DNA of 64,000 bases. Origin: REEB95 sp035934995 (GTDB lineage Bacteria > Pseudomonadota > Alphaproteobacteria > ATCC43930 > CGMCC-115725). The first letter of the stretch is position 1, and every line of letters begins with the position of its first letter. Both the position numbers and the translations under genes were made by a program. The stretch is from the NCBI GenBank assembly GCA_035934995.1, contig DASYXI010000037.1:62001-126000 (forward strand), written 5' to 3'. Of the stretch, positions 10,438 to 19,727 are shown piece by piece. Below the pieces are notes generated by a model. It was not told where the DNA came from and ran no database searches. It saw nothing but the letters and a program-made list of their open reading frames with translations.

Positions 10438-11043
10438 ATGTTGAAGGAAATCCGTCCGGCCATCCTGATGATCGTGGTGATGACCATCATCACCGGCCTG
10501 ATCTATCCGCTCGGCATGACCGGCATCGCCCAGCTCGCCTTTCCGCACCAAGCTAATGGCAGCCTGATCGTGCAGAATGGCAAGGTGATCGGCTCGACAC
10601 TGATCGGTCAAAACTTCGCGACCGACAAATATTTCCACGGCCGCCTGTCGGCGACCACGGAGTCCGATCCAAAGGATCCGAGCAAGACGATTTCGGTGCC
10701 CTATGCCGCGGACAATTCGTCGGGCTCCAATCTCGGCCCGACCAGCAAGACGCTGGCCGATCAAGTGAAGGACGCGTCGGCGGCATTGGCCAAGGAAAAT
10801 CCCGACGCGCCCGTGCCGGTCGATCTGGTGACCAACTCGGCGAGCGGTCTCGATCCCGACATCACGCCGGCCGCCGCGCTGTTCCAGGTGCCGCGCGTCG
10901 CCAAGGCGCGCGATCTTCCCGAAGACAAGGTGAGGGCGTTGGTCGAGGCGCATGTCACGCCGCGCACCTTCGGCATCCTCGGCGAGCCGCACGTCAACGT
11001 GCTTGAACTCAACCTCGCACTCGACGCGCTGGCCAAGGGGTGA
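10438..11043 (+). CDS. kdpC: Potassium-transporting ATPase subunit C
   Basis: KdpC is the single-span subunit that assists ATP binding and assembly of the Kdp complex. The 201-residue protein begins MLKEIRPAILMIVVMTIITG, an N-terminal membrane anchor, followed by GSLIGQ-like and FHGRLSAT motifs, SGSNLGPTSK, ASGLDPDITPAAA and the C-terminal LNVLELNLALD-type ending. ATG 10438 follows an AGGAGG sequence; a longer open frame upstream is only a kdpB shadow. Confidence 0.97.
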   Translation: MLKEIRPAILMIVVMTIITGLIYPLGMTGIAQLAFPHQANGSLIVQNGKVIGSTLIGQNFATDKYFHGRLSATTESDPKDPSKTISVPYAADNSSGSNLGPTSKTLADQVKDASAALAKENPDAPVPVDLVTNSASGLDPDITPAAALFQVPRVAKARDLPEDKVRALVEAHVTPRTFGILGEPHVNVLELNLALDALAKG

Positions 11044-11078
11044 GGGGTCATCCGATGCGGCCTACGCTATAATGGCGC

Positions 11079-13790
11079 ATGGCCGCGGATAACGCCGAAC
11101 GCCAAGCACGACCGTCGCCGGAGGCCTTGTTGGCCGCGGCGGCTCGGGAAGGCCACGGGCGGCTGAAGGTGTTTCTCGGCGCCGCGCCGGGGGTCGGCAA
11201 GACCTACGAGATGCTGACGGCGGCGCACGCGCGTTTGCACGAAGGCGTCGACGTCGTTGTCGGCATCGCCGAGACGCATGGGCGCGCCGAAACCGAAGCG
11301 CTCCTCCGGGGCCTCGAGGTCGTGCCACGCCGGCGCATCGCCTATCGCGATCGCGCGCTCGAAGAAATGGATATCGACGCGATCCTGCGGCGCCGGCCGA
11401 AGTTGGTTCTGGTCGACGAGCTGGCGCACACCAATGCGCCCGGTTCGCGCCATCCCAAGCGTTATCTCGACGTCGAGGAGCTGCTTGCCGCCGGCATCGA
11501 CGTCTACACCACGCTCAACATCCAGCATGTCGAAAGCCTCAACGACGTGGTGGCGCAGATCACCCGCATCCGCGTGCGCGAGACGGTGCCCGACAGCGTG
11601 CTCGACCGCGCCGACGACATCGAGGTCGTCGACCTGTCGCCCGACGATCTGATCCAGCGCCTGAAGGACGGCAAGGTCTACGTTCCGCACCAGGCCGAAC
11701 GCGCCGTCCGCCACTATTTCAAACCTGGCAATCTGACCGCTCTACGCGAATTGGCTCTGCGGCGCACCGCCCAGCGCGTCGACGAGCAGATGGTCACCTA
11801 TATGCAGGCTCAGGCGATCAGCGGGCCGTGGGCGGCGGGCGAGCGCGTGCTGGTCTGCGTCAACGAGGAGCCGGCGGGAGGCGGCTTGATCCGCTACGCC
11901 AAGCGCCTCGCGGACCGACTGCATGGACCATGGACGGCGCTCTATGTCGAAACGCCGCGCTATCAGCGGCTCGACGACACGCAGCGTGACCGCGTCGCCG
12001 ACACATTGCGGCTGGCGGAGCGGCTGGGTGGCAAGGCGCTGACCGTGCCGGGCGGACGCATCGCCGACGATGTCGTCCATTACGCTCGTGCGAACAACAT
12101 CACCCACATCGTCATCGGCAAGTCGACGCGCTCGCGCTGGTTCGAGATGCTGCACGGCTCGGTCGTGCATGAATTGGTGCGCAGCGCCGGCAATATCAGC
12201 GTGCACGTCATCGCCGGCGACAGCGGCGAAGCGCTGCCGGCAAAAACCGTCAAGACCGCGCCGGAACCCGAAGCGCCCGACCTCCGGCCCTATGGGCTCA
12301 CCACCGCGATCGTCGCGGTCGCACTCGGCATCGGCCTCGCGCTTCAGCAATATGTCAGCGTCACCAACGTCTCGCTCGTGTTCCTGACGGCGGTGCTCAT
12401 TGCGGCGGTGCGCTTCGGTCTGTGGCCTTCGCTCTATGCCTGCCTGCTCAGCGTGCTGGCGTACAATTTCTTCTTCCTGCCGCCGATCTACACCTTCACC
12501 ATCGCCGACCCCGAGAACGTCGTCGCGCTGTTCTTCTTTCTCGTTGTCGCGATCATCGCCAGCAATCTTGCGGCGCGCACCCGCAGCCAGATGGTGGCGG
12601 CGCGCGCCCGCGTGCGCACGACCGAGGAATTGTTCGCATTCAGCCGCAAGCTCGCCGGTATCGGCAAGCTCGACGATCTGCTTTGGGCAATGGTCTATCA
12701 GATCGCGCTCATGTTGTCGGTGCGCGTCGTCGTGTTGCTGCCGGAAGGCGAGGGGATCGCCGTGCGCGCTGGCTATCCGCCCGAGGACGAGCTCGACGAG
12801 GCCGATCTCGCGGCCGCGCGCTGGGCATGGGAGCACAATCGCGCGGCCGGCCGCGGCGCCGATACGCTGCCCGGCGCCAAGCGCCTGTTCCTGCCGCTCC
12901 GAACCGGCCGCGGTATCGTCGGCGTGCTCGGTATCGATCGCGACCGGCCGGGGCCGCTGCTGACGCCCGACGGGCGGCGGCTCCTGGACGCGCTGGCCGA
13001 TCAGGTTGCCGTCGCGATCGAGCGCATCGCCTTCGCCGAAGACGTCGATCGCGCGCGCGTTACCGCCGAGACCGAACGGCTGCGCGCCGCGTTGCTGACA
13101 TCCATCTCGCACGATCTGCGCACGCCGCTCGCTTCGATCCTCGGCGCGCTCACCAGTCTGCGCAGCTACGGCGAGATCTACGACGCCAAGACGCGCGACG
13201 AGCTGATGGCGACGGTCCAATCCGAGGCCGAACGGCTCAACCGCTTCATCGGCAATCTGCTCGACATGACGCGGCTCGAATCGGGCGGGGTCGTGCTCAA
13301 GCCCGAGCCGGTGGACGCCGCCGAGATCGTCGGCACCGCGCTGCGCCGCGCCGGCCGCATCGTCGCGGATCACACGGTCGCGCTCGACTTCGCGCCCGAT
13401 CTGCCGCTGCTCAAGGCGGATTATCTTTTGCTCGAGCAGGTACTGTTCAACCTGCTCGACAATGCGGCCAAGTTCACGCCGGTCGGCACGACGATCCGCG
13501 TCGTTGGTCGACGCGATGGCGGTTTCGTCGTCTTGCGCGTCGAGGACGAAGGGCCTGGCGTTCCCGAGGGCGAACGCGAGCGCATCTTCGACAAATTCTA
13601 TCGTGTCCATGCGCAAGATCGGCAACGGGCCGGTACCGGTCTCGGTCTCGCCATCTGTCGCGGTTTTGTCGAGGCGATGGGCGGCACCATCGTCGTGACC
13701 AATCGCAGCGAGCGCGGCGGCGCGGTCTTTACCGTCCGGCTGCCGGTCGCCGAAACCGAAACCATCGCATCGGCGCGTCCCCATGGCTAA
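11079..13790 (+). CDS. kdpD: Sensor histidine kinase KdpD
   Basis: KdpD senses low potassium or turgor and phosphorylates KdpE. In this 903-residue protein the cytosolic KdpD domain carries a Walker A motif (GAAPGVGKT, residues 34-42), followed by a universal-stress-protein domain (about 250-370), a four-helix DUF4118 membrane region (about 405-500), a GAF-like region, and the kinase core with phospho-acceptor His678 in SHDLRTPLASI. The ATPase boxes NLLDNAAKF and GTGLGLAIC follow. It overlaps kdpE by eight bases, which indicates coupled translation. Confidence 0.97.
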   Translation: MAADNAERQARPSPEALLAAAAREGHGRLKVFLGAAPGVGKTYEMLTAAHARLHEGVDVVVGIAETHGRAETEALLRGLEVVPRRRIAYRDRALEEMDIDAILRRRPKLVLVDELAHTNAPGSRHPKRYLDVEELLAAGIDVYTTLNIQHVESLNDVVAQITRIRVRETVPDSVLDRADDIEVVDLSPDDLIQRLKDGKVYVPHQAERAVRHYFKPGNLTALRELALRRTAQRVDEQMVTYMQAQAISGPWAAGERVLVCVNEEPAGGGLIRYAKRLADRLHGPWTALYVETPRYQRLDDTQRDRVADTLRLAERLGGKALTVPGGRIADDVVHYARANNITHIVIGKSTRSRWFEMLHGSVVHELVRSAGNISVHVIAGDSGEALPAKTVKTAPEPEAPDLRPYGLTTAIVAVALGIGLALQQYVSVTNVSLVFLTAVLIAAVRFGLWPSLYACLLSVLAYNFFFLPPIYTFTIADPENVVALFFFLVVAIIASNLAARTRSQMVAARARVRTTEELFAFSRKLAGIGKLDDLLWAMVYQIALMLSVRVVVLLPEGEGIAVRAGYPPEDELDEADLAAARWAWEHNRAAGRGADTLPGAKRLFLPLRTGRGIVGVLGIDRDRPGPLLTPDGRRLLDALADQVAVAIERIAFAEDVDRARVTAETERLRAALLTSISHDLRTPLASILGALTSLRSYGEIYDAKTRDELMATVQSEAERLNRFIGNLLDMTRLESGGVVLKPEPVDAAEIVGTALRRAGRIVADHTVALDFAPDLPLLKADYLLLEQVLFNLLDNAAKFTPVGTTIRVVGRRDGGFVVLRVEDEGPGVPEGERERIFDKFYRVHAQDRQRAGTGLGLAICRGFVEAMGGTIVVTNRSERGGAVFTVRLPVAETETIASARPHG

Positions 13791-14475
13791 CGCCACGTGT
13801 GTCCTGATCGCGGACGACGAACCACCGATCCGCCGGTTCCTGCGCACCAGCCTGGTGGCGCAGGGTTTTCGTGTCGTTGAAGCCGCGGACGGCAAGAGCG
13901 CTCTCGATGCCGCGGCGCAGGAAAAGCCGGACTTGGTGATTCTCGATTTGGGCTTGCCGGACATGAACGGTCTCGACGTTATCCGGGCCCTGCGCGCCAA
14001 GTCGGACGTGCCGGTGGTCGTGCTCTCGGTGCGCGGCGACGAGCAGGGCAAGGTCGCGGCGCTCGATCTCGGCGCCGACGATTATGTCACCAAGCCTTTC
14101 GGCATGGAGGAGCTTATCGCGCGCATCCGCACCGCGATGCGCCACCGCTTCCAGGCGCAGGGCACGGCGCCGCTGTTCGCCGTCGGCGGTATTTCGGTCG
14201 ATCTGGTACGGCGGGTGGTCAAACGCGGCGAGGGCGAGATCAAGCTGTCGCCCAAGGAATACGAACTGCTGCGCGTGCTGGTGCTCAATGCCGGCAAGGT
14301 GCTCACCCACCGGCAGATCCTCAACGAGGTGTGGGGGCCGGCGTACGTCGAGGACGCGCAATATCTCCGCGTTTTCGTCCGCAATCTCCGCCAGAAGCTC
14401 GAGAGCGACCCGGCGCGGCCGGCGCTGATCCTGACCGAGCCCGGCGTGGGATATCGCCTGCATGCGCCGGTATAA
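13783..14475 (+). CDS. kdpE: Response regulator KdpE
   Basis: KdpE is the OmpR-type regulator that activates kdpFABC when phosphorylated by KdpD. The 230-residue protein has a receiver domain with acidic pocket DDE (11-13), phospho-acceptor Asp55 in LVILDLGLPDMNG and the conserved Lys in VTKPFG. A winged-helix DNA-binding domain follows (LSPKEYELLRVLVLNAGKVL, then GVGYRL). The start overlaps the kdpD end. A short hairpin (14486-14500) follows but has no T-run. Confidence 0.97.
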   Translation: MANATCVLIADDEPPIRRFLRTSLVAQGFRVVEAADGKSALDAAAQEKPDLVILDLGLPDMNGLDVIRALRAKSDVPVVVLSVRGDEQGKVAALDLGADDYVTKPFGMEELIARIRTAMRHRFQAQGTAPLFAVGGISVDLVRRVVKRGEGEIKLSPKEYELLRVLVLNAGKVLTHRQILNEVWGPAYVEDAQYLRVFVRNLRQKLESDPARPALILTEPGVGYRLHAPV

Positions 14476-14677
14476 CGGCCGCAGTCACGGCATTTCCGTG
14501 CCGCACGTGGACAGAATTGGGCCACGGCCCGTTGCAGGCCCGCCACTGCCGAACCGCCAAAATTTTGCCACGATTTCGACGCGTGGTGGCCCTTGCTATC
14601 GCGTAATCTGCGCGCATGTTTAGCGTGATGGCGGCCTATAACGTGAGCGCCGCCAGGAACGGATAGGGGAGTAGGTT

Positions 14678-16627
14678 ATGTTCCGTGGGTTTTCGGGGCC
14701 TCAACGGGTTACGCCGCTGGCTGAGCGGCGGGTCGCCGCGCAGTTGCGCGGCGCGCTGACGACGCTGCCCTCGCCCTGGGTTGTGCTCGCGAATCGGCGA
14801 GCCTCGGGTGCGGACGGACCGCCGTGGGTCCGCTTTGTCGCGTTGCACCCCGCCAAGGGCATCGCCCTCGTCGATACTGCCGCCGCCGAAGCCGCTCTGG
14901 CGCCGCTGGAGGATTTCCTCGCGCGCACCGGCTTCCCGGCGTTGCAGCCGGGCGCGCTGCCGATCGTGCCGGTGGCGATTGGCCCGAGCGAAATCGGCGC
15001 GATTGCCGACATCATGGATGGCGCATTTCCGCAAGGACAGCCGGCAATCGGCAACCCGAACTGGTGCGACGCGGTTGTCGAGTTGCTGCTCGCGGCGCCG
15101 GATTTGATGCTGTCGCCATTGAGTCGTGGCGCGCAACGGCCCGTGGCCAAGCCAAGCCAAGCCGAGCCGTCGTTCCATCCGGCGCCGCAAACTGCCCGCG
15201 CTGAGCCACCACGGCCGCCGCAACCGCCGCGCGCCGAGCCGGCACCGCTGGCCGCTGCTGCGCCGACGCCGGCAGCGGAATCCGAGTCGATCCGCTTGGT
15301 GCCGCCGAGAGTTGCGCGCCGCGCAGAGCCTCAGCCGAAACCTCAACGTCAGGCTCAGCCCGAGCCGCCGCGCGTTGCGGCCCAACCGCCGCGCACACCG
15401 GACGTGCCGCAATTCTTGCTGCAAGGCGATGAGCCGCACGGTGATGAGCCGCGTATTAATCTGGCGCTCGAAGCGGGCGACCGGATCGGTTCATCGCGCC
15501 AATCCCGGGCGTCACGCGGCCGGCGCGATCCGAGCGACCGCCGCGATCCGACATTCGGCGCCGGTGCCGGCTTTGGCACTGACCGCGACGATGCGTCATG
15601 GCGCCCGTTGCGTGTGTCCCGGAGTCGCTCGGCGCTTATTCCGATCGCCGCGGGCTTGCTGCTGGTTGCGGCGGGCGCGGTCGCTCTGCGGTATCACCAA
15701 ATCACGTCGTCACAGTCGGCGAATGCCGTCGCGCAATCGGCGCCGCCGGCGCCGACCGCGTCGCTGACGCCGCCGGCGATGCCGTCGCCGCTGCCGACGG
15801 TTTCACCACCGGCGCCGGTGGTCACGTCGGCCGCGACCGCACCGGCACCGCCGCCGCGGCCCGCGCCGCCGATACACGCTGCGGCGACGCCGCCGCATCC
15901 GGCGCCGATGCCGCCGGTCAAGAAGGCCGATGCGGATCTGCCGCGCGACATGCTGCAGCCGCAGATCGCGTCGGCGCCGCCGACGCCGCTGCCGTTGCCC
16001 GCCGCCAAGCAGAATCAGCCGCAACCGGTGCGCACCGCCACCGCCAAACCGCAATCGACAGAGCCGGCTCCGGCCGACACCGATCTGCCGGCGGCGATCG
16101 CGGCCGTGCTGCATCCGGGCGCGACGCCGCCCGCCGCCACGGCGTCGACAACCACCGCGCCGCAACTGGCGACGCCATCGGCGACGGCAGCAACCGCGGC
16201 CGCGCCCGCTGGCGGCGAGGTCACCGTCAACGGCGTCAGCTACGTCAATGGCGAGCAGCCGCATTCGCTCGGCGCATTCGGTGCGCCATCGCCTTCCACG
16301 TCGCCTGCGACGCCATCGCCGGCCGCGGTCGCGTCGAACGCGCCGCCGCCGGCCGTCGCAGTTCCGCCGGGCGAAGTGGTGATCTCGCGCGCGCCGAACG
16401 GAACGCCGATCGCGCAGTCAACGGCTTCGGGGCCGTTGGCGTCGCCGCCGTCGAACGTCATCTCGACGGCGCCGGGATATAACGCGACGGCGAACCATCC
16501 GTCGTCGGGCGGCATCGTCGCGACGCCGGTACCGGGACCCTCGTCGGGTGCGGACAACGGCAATGGCGCGGCCGCGAACGGCCCGCCGACGGCGCTGCAA
16601 GTCGCGCCGGCTACCTCGAACCCTTAA
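14678..16627 (+). CDS. Proline/alanine-rich single-span membrane protein, function unknown
   Basis: I do not recognise this 649-residue protein. An N-terminal globular part (about 1-145) contains WVVLANRRASGADG and WVRFVALHPAKGIALVD, which faintly recalls NERD-type nuclease-like domains. Next comes a long proline/alanine-rich low-complexity stretch, one strongly hydrophobic helix around 316-338 (ALIPIAAGLLLVAAGAVAL), then another 300 residues of Pro/Ala/Thr-rich sequence. A short patterned segment near 515-530 (EVTVNGVSYVNGEQPH) looks like a small folded module. It therefore looks like a cytosolic domain anchored to the membrane, with a flexible periplasmic arm. AGGGGAGT precedes ATG 14678. 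It stands alone between kdpE and a convergent gene. Confidence 0.75.
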   Translation: MFRGFSGPQRVTPLAERRVAAQLRGALTTLPSPWVVLANRRASGADGPPWVRFVALHPAKGIALVDTAAAEAALAPLEDFLARTGFPALQPGALPIVPVAIGPSEIGAIADIMDGAFPQGQPAIGNPNWCDAVVELLLAAPDLMLSPLSRGAQRPVAKPSQAEPSFHPAPQTARAEPPRPPQPPRAEPAPLAAAAPTPAAESESIRLVPPRVARRAEPQPKPQRQAQPEPPRVAAQPPRTPDVPQFLLQGDEPHGDEPRINLALEAGDRIGSSRQSRASRGRRDPSDRRDPTFGAGAGFGTDRDDASWRPLRVSRSRSALIPIAAGLLLVAAGAVALRYHQITSSQSANAVAQSAPPAPTASLTPPAMPSPLPTVSPPAPVVTSAATAPAPPPRPAPPIHAAATPPHPAPMPPVKKADADLPRDMLQPQIASAPPTPLPLPAAKQNQPQPVRTATAKPQSTEPAPADTDLPAAIAAVLHPGATPPAATASTTTAPQLATPSATAATAAAPAGGEVTVNGVSYVNGEQPHSLGAFGAPSPSTSPATPSPAAVASNAPPPAVAVPPGEVVISRAPNGTPIAQSTASGPLASPPSNVISTAPGYNATANHPSSGGIVATPVPGPSSGADNGNGAAANGPPTALQVAPATSNP

Positions 16628-16651
16628 AAGGCTAAGCGATCGCGGCGGCGC

Positions 16652-16954
16652 TCAGTGGTGGTGCCAGTCGCCACCGCCGCCGTGCCAGTCGTCGCGGTCG
16701 TGGCCACCGAAGGCGAAGCCAAAACCGATGAACGGCCCCGGATAGACCACCGGCGGCGGGGGCGGCGCCGCATAGTAATAGGCTGGCGGCGGCGGCGGCG
16801 CTGCGGCGACGCAGCCATAGCCCTGGGCGAAGTAATAGCCCGGCGGGCATGCGTAGTAGTATTGGGCCATCGCCGGCGCGGCGGCGAACGTCAGGCCAAA
16901 CGCCGCCACGGCCACGGCCGCTGCGCGATGGAACGATCTCCAGGTTCTGTGCAC
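16652..16954 (-). CDS. Small secreted Tyr/Pro/Gly/His-rich protein
   Basis: This 100-residue product starts at GTG (16954-16952) behind a good ribosome site, CGGAGG. That start gives a clean signal peptide ending AAAPAMAQ (about residue 31); longer upstream starts would add a charged leader. The mature part is YYYACPPGYYFAQGYGCV, then proline runs alternating with tyrosine and alanine, and a tail rich in His, Gly, Asp and Trp (DRDDWHGGGGDWHHH). Such small low-complexity exported proteins are common in alphaproteobacteria and have no known function. Two cysteines could form one disulfide. Confidence 0.65.
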   Translation of the reverse strand: MHRTWRSFHRAAAVAVAAFGLTFAAAPAMAQYYYACPPGYYFAQGYGCVAAAPPPPPAYYYAAPPPPPVVYPGPFIGFGFAFGGHDRDDWHGGGGDWHHH

Positions 16955-17118
16955 GGCCGACCTCCGTTGCTGAATGCGCACAATTATAGCAATAACGGAC
17001 GATGCCGCGTGCCTGTTCCCGTGTCGCGAAAATGCCATGATCGCGGACGGCCGGTGGCGCGCTTGCAGTCGGTGACGGCGTTGGGCTCTAATCGCGCACC
17101 CAACCCGAGGAGAGCCGA

Positions 17119-17436
17119 ATGATCCGCTTGCCGCGTCTCACCGCTTTTGCACTTGCGCTCGCGCTGGGCGGCTCGCTCGCCGCCTGCGCCGCCGTCCAGG
17201 GGCAAGAAACCACCGGCCAATATGTCGACGATTCTGGTATCACCGCCAAGGTCAAGACGCAGCTCGTTCAGGCGCAATCGCTCAAGGCGTTCAACATCGG
17301 CGTCGAAACCATGCAGGGCACGGTGCAGCTCAGCGGCTTCGTCGACACGCGGGCGCAGAAGGATCAGGCCGGCACGATCGCCCAGGGCGTCAAGGGCGTG
17401 GTCGGCGTGCAGAACAATATCCTGGTGAAGCAATAA
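17119..17436 (+). CDS. BON-domain lipoprotein
   Basis: The 105-residue protein has an N-terminal lipoprotein signal with lipobox LAAC (Cys23), so it is probably anchored to the outer membrane facing the periplasm. Residues about 35-102 form one BON domain (DDSGITAKVKTQLVQAQSLK ... VQLSGFVDTRAQKDQAG ... GVVGVQNNILVK), a fold thought to bind phospholipid and maintain envelope integrity, as in OsmY and DolP. GGAGAG precedes the start. It ends 20 bases before the dehydrogenase gene downstream. Confidence 0.88.
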   Translation: MIRLPRLTAFALALALGGSLAACAAVQGQETTGQYVDDSGITAKVKTQLVQAQSLKAFNIGVETMQGTVQLSGFVDTRAQKDQAGTIAQGVKGVVGVQNNILVKQ

Positions 17437-17456
17437 GCCATTCGCGAGGCAACGCG

Positions 17457-18257
17457 ATGGCGTCAACAGCCAATCTGCGTTTGCAGGACAAGATCGCCGT
17501 CGTCACCGGCGCGGCCAGCGGCATCGGCAAGGAAATCGCGGCCGCCTACGTGCGCGAGGGCGCGCGTGTCGCCATCGCCGACCTCGATCTCAAGGGCGCG
17601 CAGGCCACCGCCAAGGCGCTCGACAACAGCGGCACGCGCGCGATCGGCGTCGCCATGGACGTGACGCAGGAGGATCAGGTCGATGCCGGCATGGCGCAGG
17701 TGGTCAAGCAATTCGGCGGCATCGACATCCTGGTGAGCAACGCCGGCATCCAGATCGTCGCGCCGCTTGATCAATTCGAATTCGCCAAATGGAAGAAATT
17801 GCTCGCGATCCATCTCGACGGTGCGTTTCTCACGACGCGCGCCGCGCTGCGCCAGATGTACAAGCAGGGCCGCGGCGGCAGCATCATCTATATGGGCTCG
17901 GTCCATTCCAAGGAAGCGTCGGTCCTGAAGGCGCCCTATGTCACCGCCAAGCATGGCCTCATCGGCCTCGCCAAGGTGGTGGCTAAGGAAGGCGCCAAGC
18001 ATGGCGTGCGCGCCAACGTCATTTGCCCCGGCTTCGTGCGCACGCCCTTGGTGGAGAAGCAGATCCCCGAGCAAGCGAAAGAACTCGGCATTTCGGAAGA
18101 GCAGGTGGTCAAGACCGTGATGCTCAAGGACACGGTCGATGGCGCGTTCACCACGCTTCAGGACGTCGCGGCGGCGGCGGTGTTCTTCGCGAGTTTTGAA
18201 TCCAATGCGCTCACCGGCCAGTCGCTGGTGGTGAGCCACGGCTGGTTCATGCAGTAG
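17457..18257 (+). CDS. bdhA: 3-hydroxybutyrate dehydrogenase (SDR family)
   Basis: This 266-residue short-chain dehydrogenase has the NAD-binding motif VTGAASGIGKEIA (residues 16-28), NAG in LVSNAGIQ, and the catalytic YxxxK in APYVTAKHG. SVHSKEASVLKAPYVTAKHGL and the C-terminal GQSLVVSHGWFMQ closely resemble D-3-hydroxybutyrate dehydrogenases, which oxidise 3-hydroxybutyrate to acetoacetate during polyhydroxybutyrate use. No other PHB gene is nearby, so the substrate is assigned by sequence likeness only. A GC-rich inverted repeat (GCCGCC/GGCGGC, 18259-18275) lies just after the stop. Confidence 0.85.
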   Translation: MASTANLRLQDKIAVVTGAASGIGKEIAAAYVREGARVAIADLDLKGAQATAKALDNSGTRAIGVAMDVTQEDQVDAGMAQVVKQFGGIDILVSNAGIQIVAPLDQFEFAKWKKLLAIHLDGAFLTTRAALRQMYKQGRGGSIIYMGSVHSKEASVLKAPYVTAKHGLIGLAKVVAKEGAKHGVRANVICPGFVRTPLVEKQIPEQAKELGISEEQVVKTVMLKDTVDGAFTTLQDVAAAAVFFASFESNALTGQSLVVSHGWFMQ

Positions 18258-18441
18258 GCCGCCGCACCGGCGGCACCCACCGCCACAGCGCGATCGCATA
18301 AACGAGTGCCGCGATATAAAGCTCGGCGAAGAAGCGGCTCGCGACATCGTGAACCGGTAATGTGGTTGCTCAATTTTGCCGATGCCGCAAAACGCGTATG
18401 GTGTCGGCCGCGTTCACCATCCGATCGGTGCGTCGACAAGC

Positions 18442-18795
18442 ATGGCCCGCAAACGGACGACAAACGAATCGGCTGCCGTCGAAATCGACCCGCGTTTTGC
18501 GCCGGTCGTCGCCGCGTTCGCTCGCAACCGCTGGGTCAGCCACGGCGGCGGGAAGGGGTTCGGCTCGGGCGCGCTCAAGGTGAACGGAAAGATTTTCGCC
18601 ATGATGGATTCAAAAGGCCGGTTCGTGGTGAAACTGCCGGGGGCGCGTGTCGACGCGCTGGTCGCCGCCGGCCAGGGCGCATATTTCGATCCCGGTCATG
18701 GCAGAAAGATGAAGGAATGGGTGGTCATCGCCGCGATGCCGGCCGTGTGGCCGACGCTCGCCCGGGAGGCTTGCGCCTTCGTACAGCAGGAATAG
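18442..18795 (+). CDS. Small cytosolic protein, possibly MmcQ/YjbR- or TfoX-like
   Basis: From ATG 18442 the product is 117 residues and begins MARKRTTNESAAVEIDPRFA. The body (VVAAFARNRWVSHGGGKGFG, GALKVNGKIFAMMDSKGRFV, VKLPGARVDALVAAGQGAYF) has the alternation and length of MmcQ/YjbR or TfoX N-terminal domains, which are small alpha/beta proteins of unclear function. I could not decide between these families. A start 66 bases earlier would add a basic, unlikely leader. Its neighbours give no functional hint. Confidence 0.7.
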   Translation: MARKRTTNESAAVEIDPRFAPVVAAFARNRWVSHGGGKGFGSGALKVNGKIFAMMDSKGRFVVKLPGARVDALVAAGQGAYFDPGHGRKMKEWVVIAAMPAVWPTLAREACAFVQQE

Positions 18796-18862
18796 CGTCT
18801 CGGCTCGAAGTTGCGCTGCCGACGCGGCCGCGATGTGTACTGTGGACGCCGGCCGCCGCCGC

Positions 18863-18889
18863 AAAAAAAGACCCCGCCGAAGCGGGGTC
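18863..18889 (-). terminator. Rho-independent terminator for the lipocalin-like gene
   Basis: A perfect 8-bp stem GACCCCGC/GCGGGGTC (18870-18877 and 18882-18889) with a four-base loop is followed, reading the minus strand, by seven T residues (A-run 18863-18869). It lies about 30 bases past the stop of the minus-strand gene ending at 18918. Confidence 0.85.
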
Positions 18890-18917
18890 TCGCTGAACCT
18901 TCGGTAACGGCGCGGGC

Positions 18918-19436
18918 TTACGGCGCCCGTTTCAGGACCGTCATGGCCGACCCGCCGGTGGTTGCCGCGGGGATCGTCCATTTCAATTCGGTTTTGGTGA
19001 CCGCGGTGACGATGAACTTGCGGTCGACGCCGACGATATTGGGATACGACGAGCCGGTGACGTGCAGCATCAGGCTGTGATCGGCCTGGTTGATGGTATA
19101 GGTGCCGAACTGCGACAGCGATCCGCGCACGGCTGCCTGGTTTTCGTCCGCCGTTCCGGTCAGGCGGCTGTTGGACGCATATTTGGGCATGCCGGGCCGC
19201 GTCACGGCGATGACGAAGTGGCCGTCGCGCTCGAAGACGGCGATGCCGTTCGGCTTGTCGCCGAAGGGCTGAACGCGGCTGCCGTCTGGTTTCGTGATCT
19301 CGACCGAGACGAATTCCCAGGTTCCCACGATCTGCTGTTTGATTGACTTCGTTTGTGCCGGCGCATTGCCGGCGATGCCGATGGCAAGCACGGCGCCAAC
19401 CAAGGTCGTGAGCGCCAGTCTGATGGAACGCGTCAT
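18918..19436 (-). CDS. Secreted lipocalin-like domain protein
   Basis: The 172-residue product starts at ATG 19436-19434 with GGGGG placed about eight bases upstream; an in-frame ATG 12 bases earlier has no ribosome site. A signal peptide (MTRSIRLALTTLVGAVLAIG ... APAQ) precedes a lipocalin-like beta-barrel domain. It contains IVGTWEFVSVEITKPDGSRV, GIAVFERDGHFVIAVTRPGM, FGTYTINQADHSLMLHVTGS and FIVTAVTKTELKW, the pattern of the bacterial lipocalin-like family with an N-terminal GTW. Ligand unknown. It is a single-gene unit with its own terminator. Confidence 0.8.
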   Translation of the reverse strand: MTRSIRLALTTLVGAVLAIGIAGNAPAQTKSIKQQIVGTWEFVSVEITKPDGSRVQPFGDKPNGIAVFERDGHFVIAVTRPGMPKYASNSRLTGTADENQAAVRGSLSQFGTYTINQADHSLMLHVTGSSYPNIVGVDRKFIVTAVTKTELKWTIPAATTGGSAMTVLKRAP

Positions 19437-19584
19437 AAGCACCCCCATGGAAATCGGTTTGGGCCGGCTGATGAATTCCCCCTTGGGACCGGTAACCCGA
19501 CGATGACGCCCGCCGTGGAGCCGGGCAACAGTGGCGTGCGGCCGGAGATTTTCCTTGACCGATCCGGTCGGTGCTGTCCGGTTT

Positions 19585-19629
19585 TGACAGTCAGTGTCAG
19601 AATTTGAAAGAGGGAATGTCCTAATTCGG
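19585..19629. repeat. Short inverted repeat and TGTCCTAA motif at the left edge of the island
   Basis: TGACA (19585-19589) and TGTCA (19595-19599) form an inverted repeat, followed by TGTCCTAATTCGG (19617-19629). A near-identical TGTCCTAAATCGG flanks the IS1595-family element at 22241-22253. The base composition becomes less GC-rich from here to 25.9 kb. These may mark the left boundary of the mobile island. Confidence 0.35.
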
Positions 19630-19727
19630 CTGGTATCGAGCGCGGGTAGTCACGATCAATGCGGTGCTACGCGCGTGAGATTTCCACGCTAGCTTGAAAT
19701 ATCGGGCCTGGATGTTCCACCTATCGC

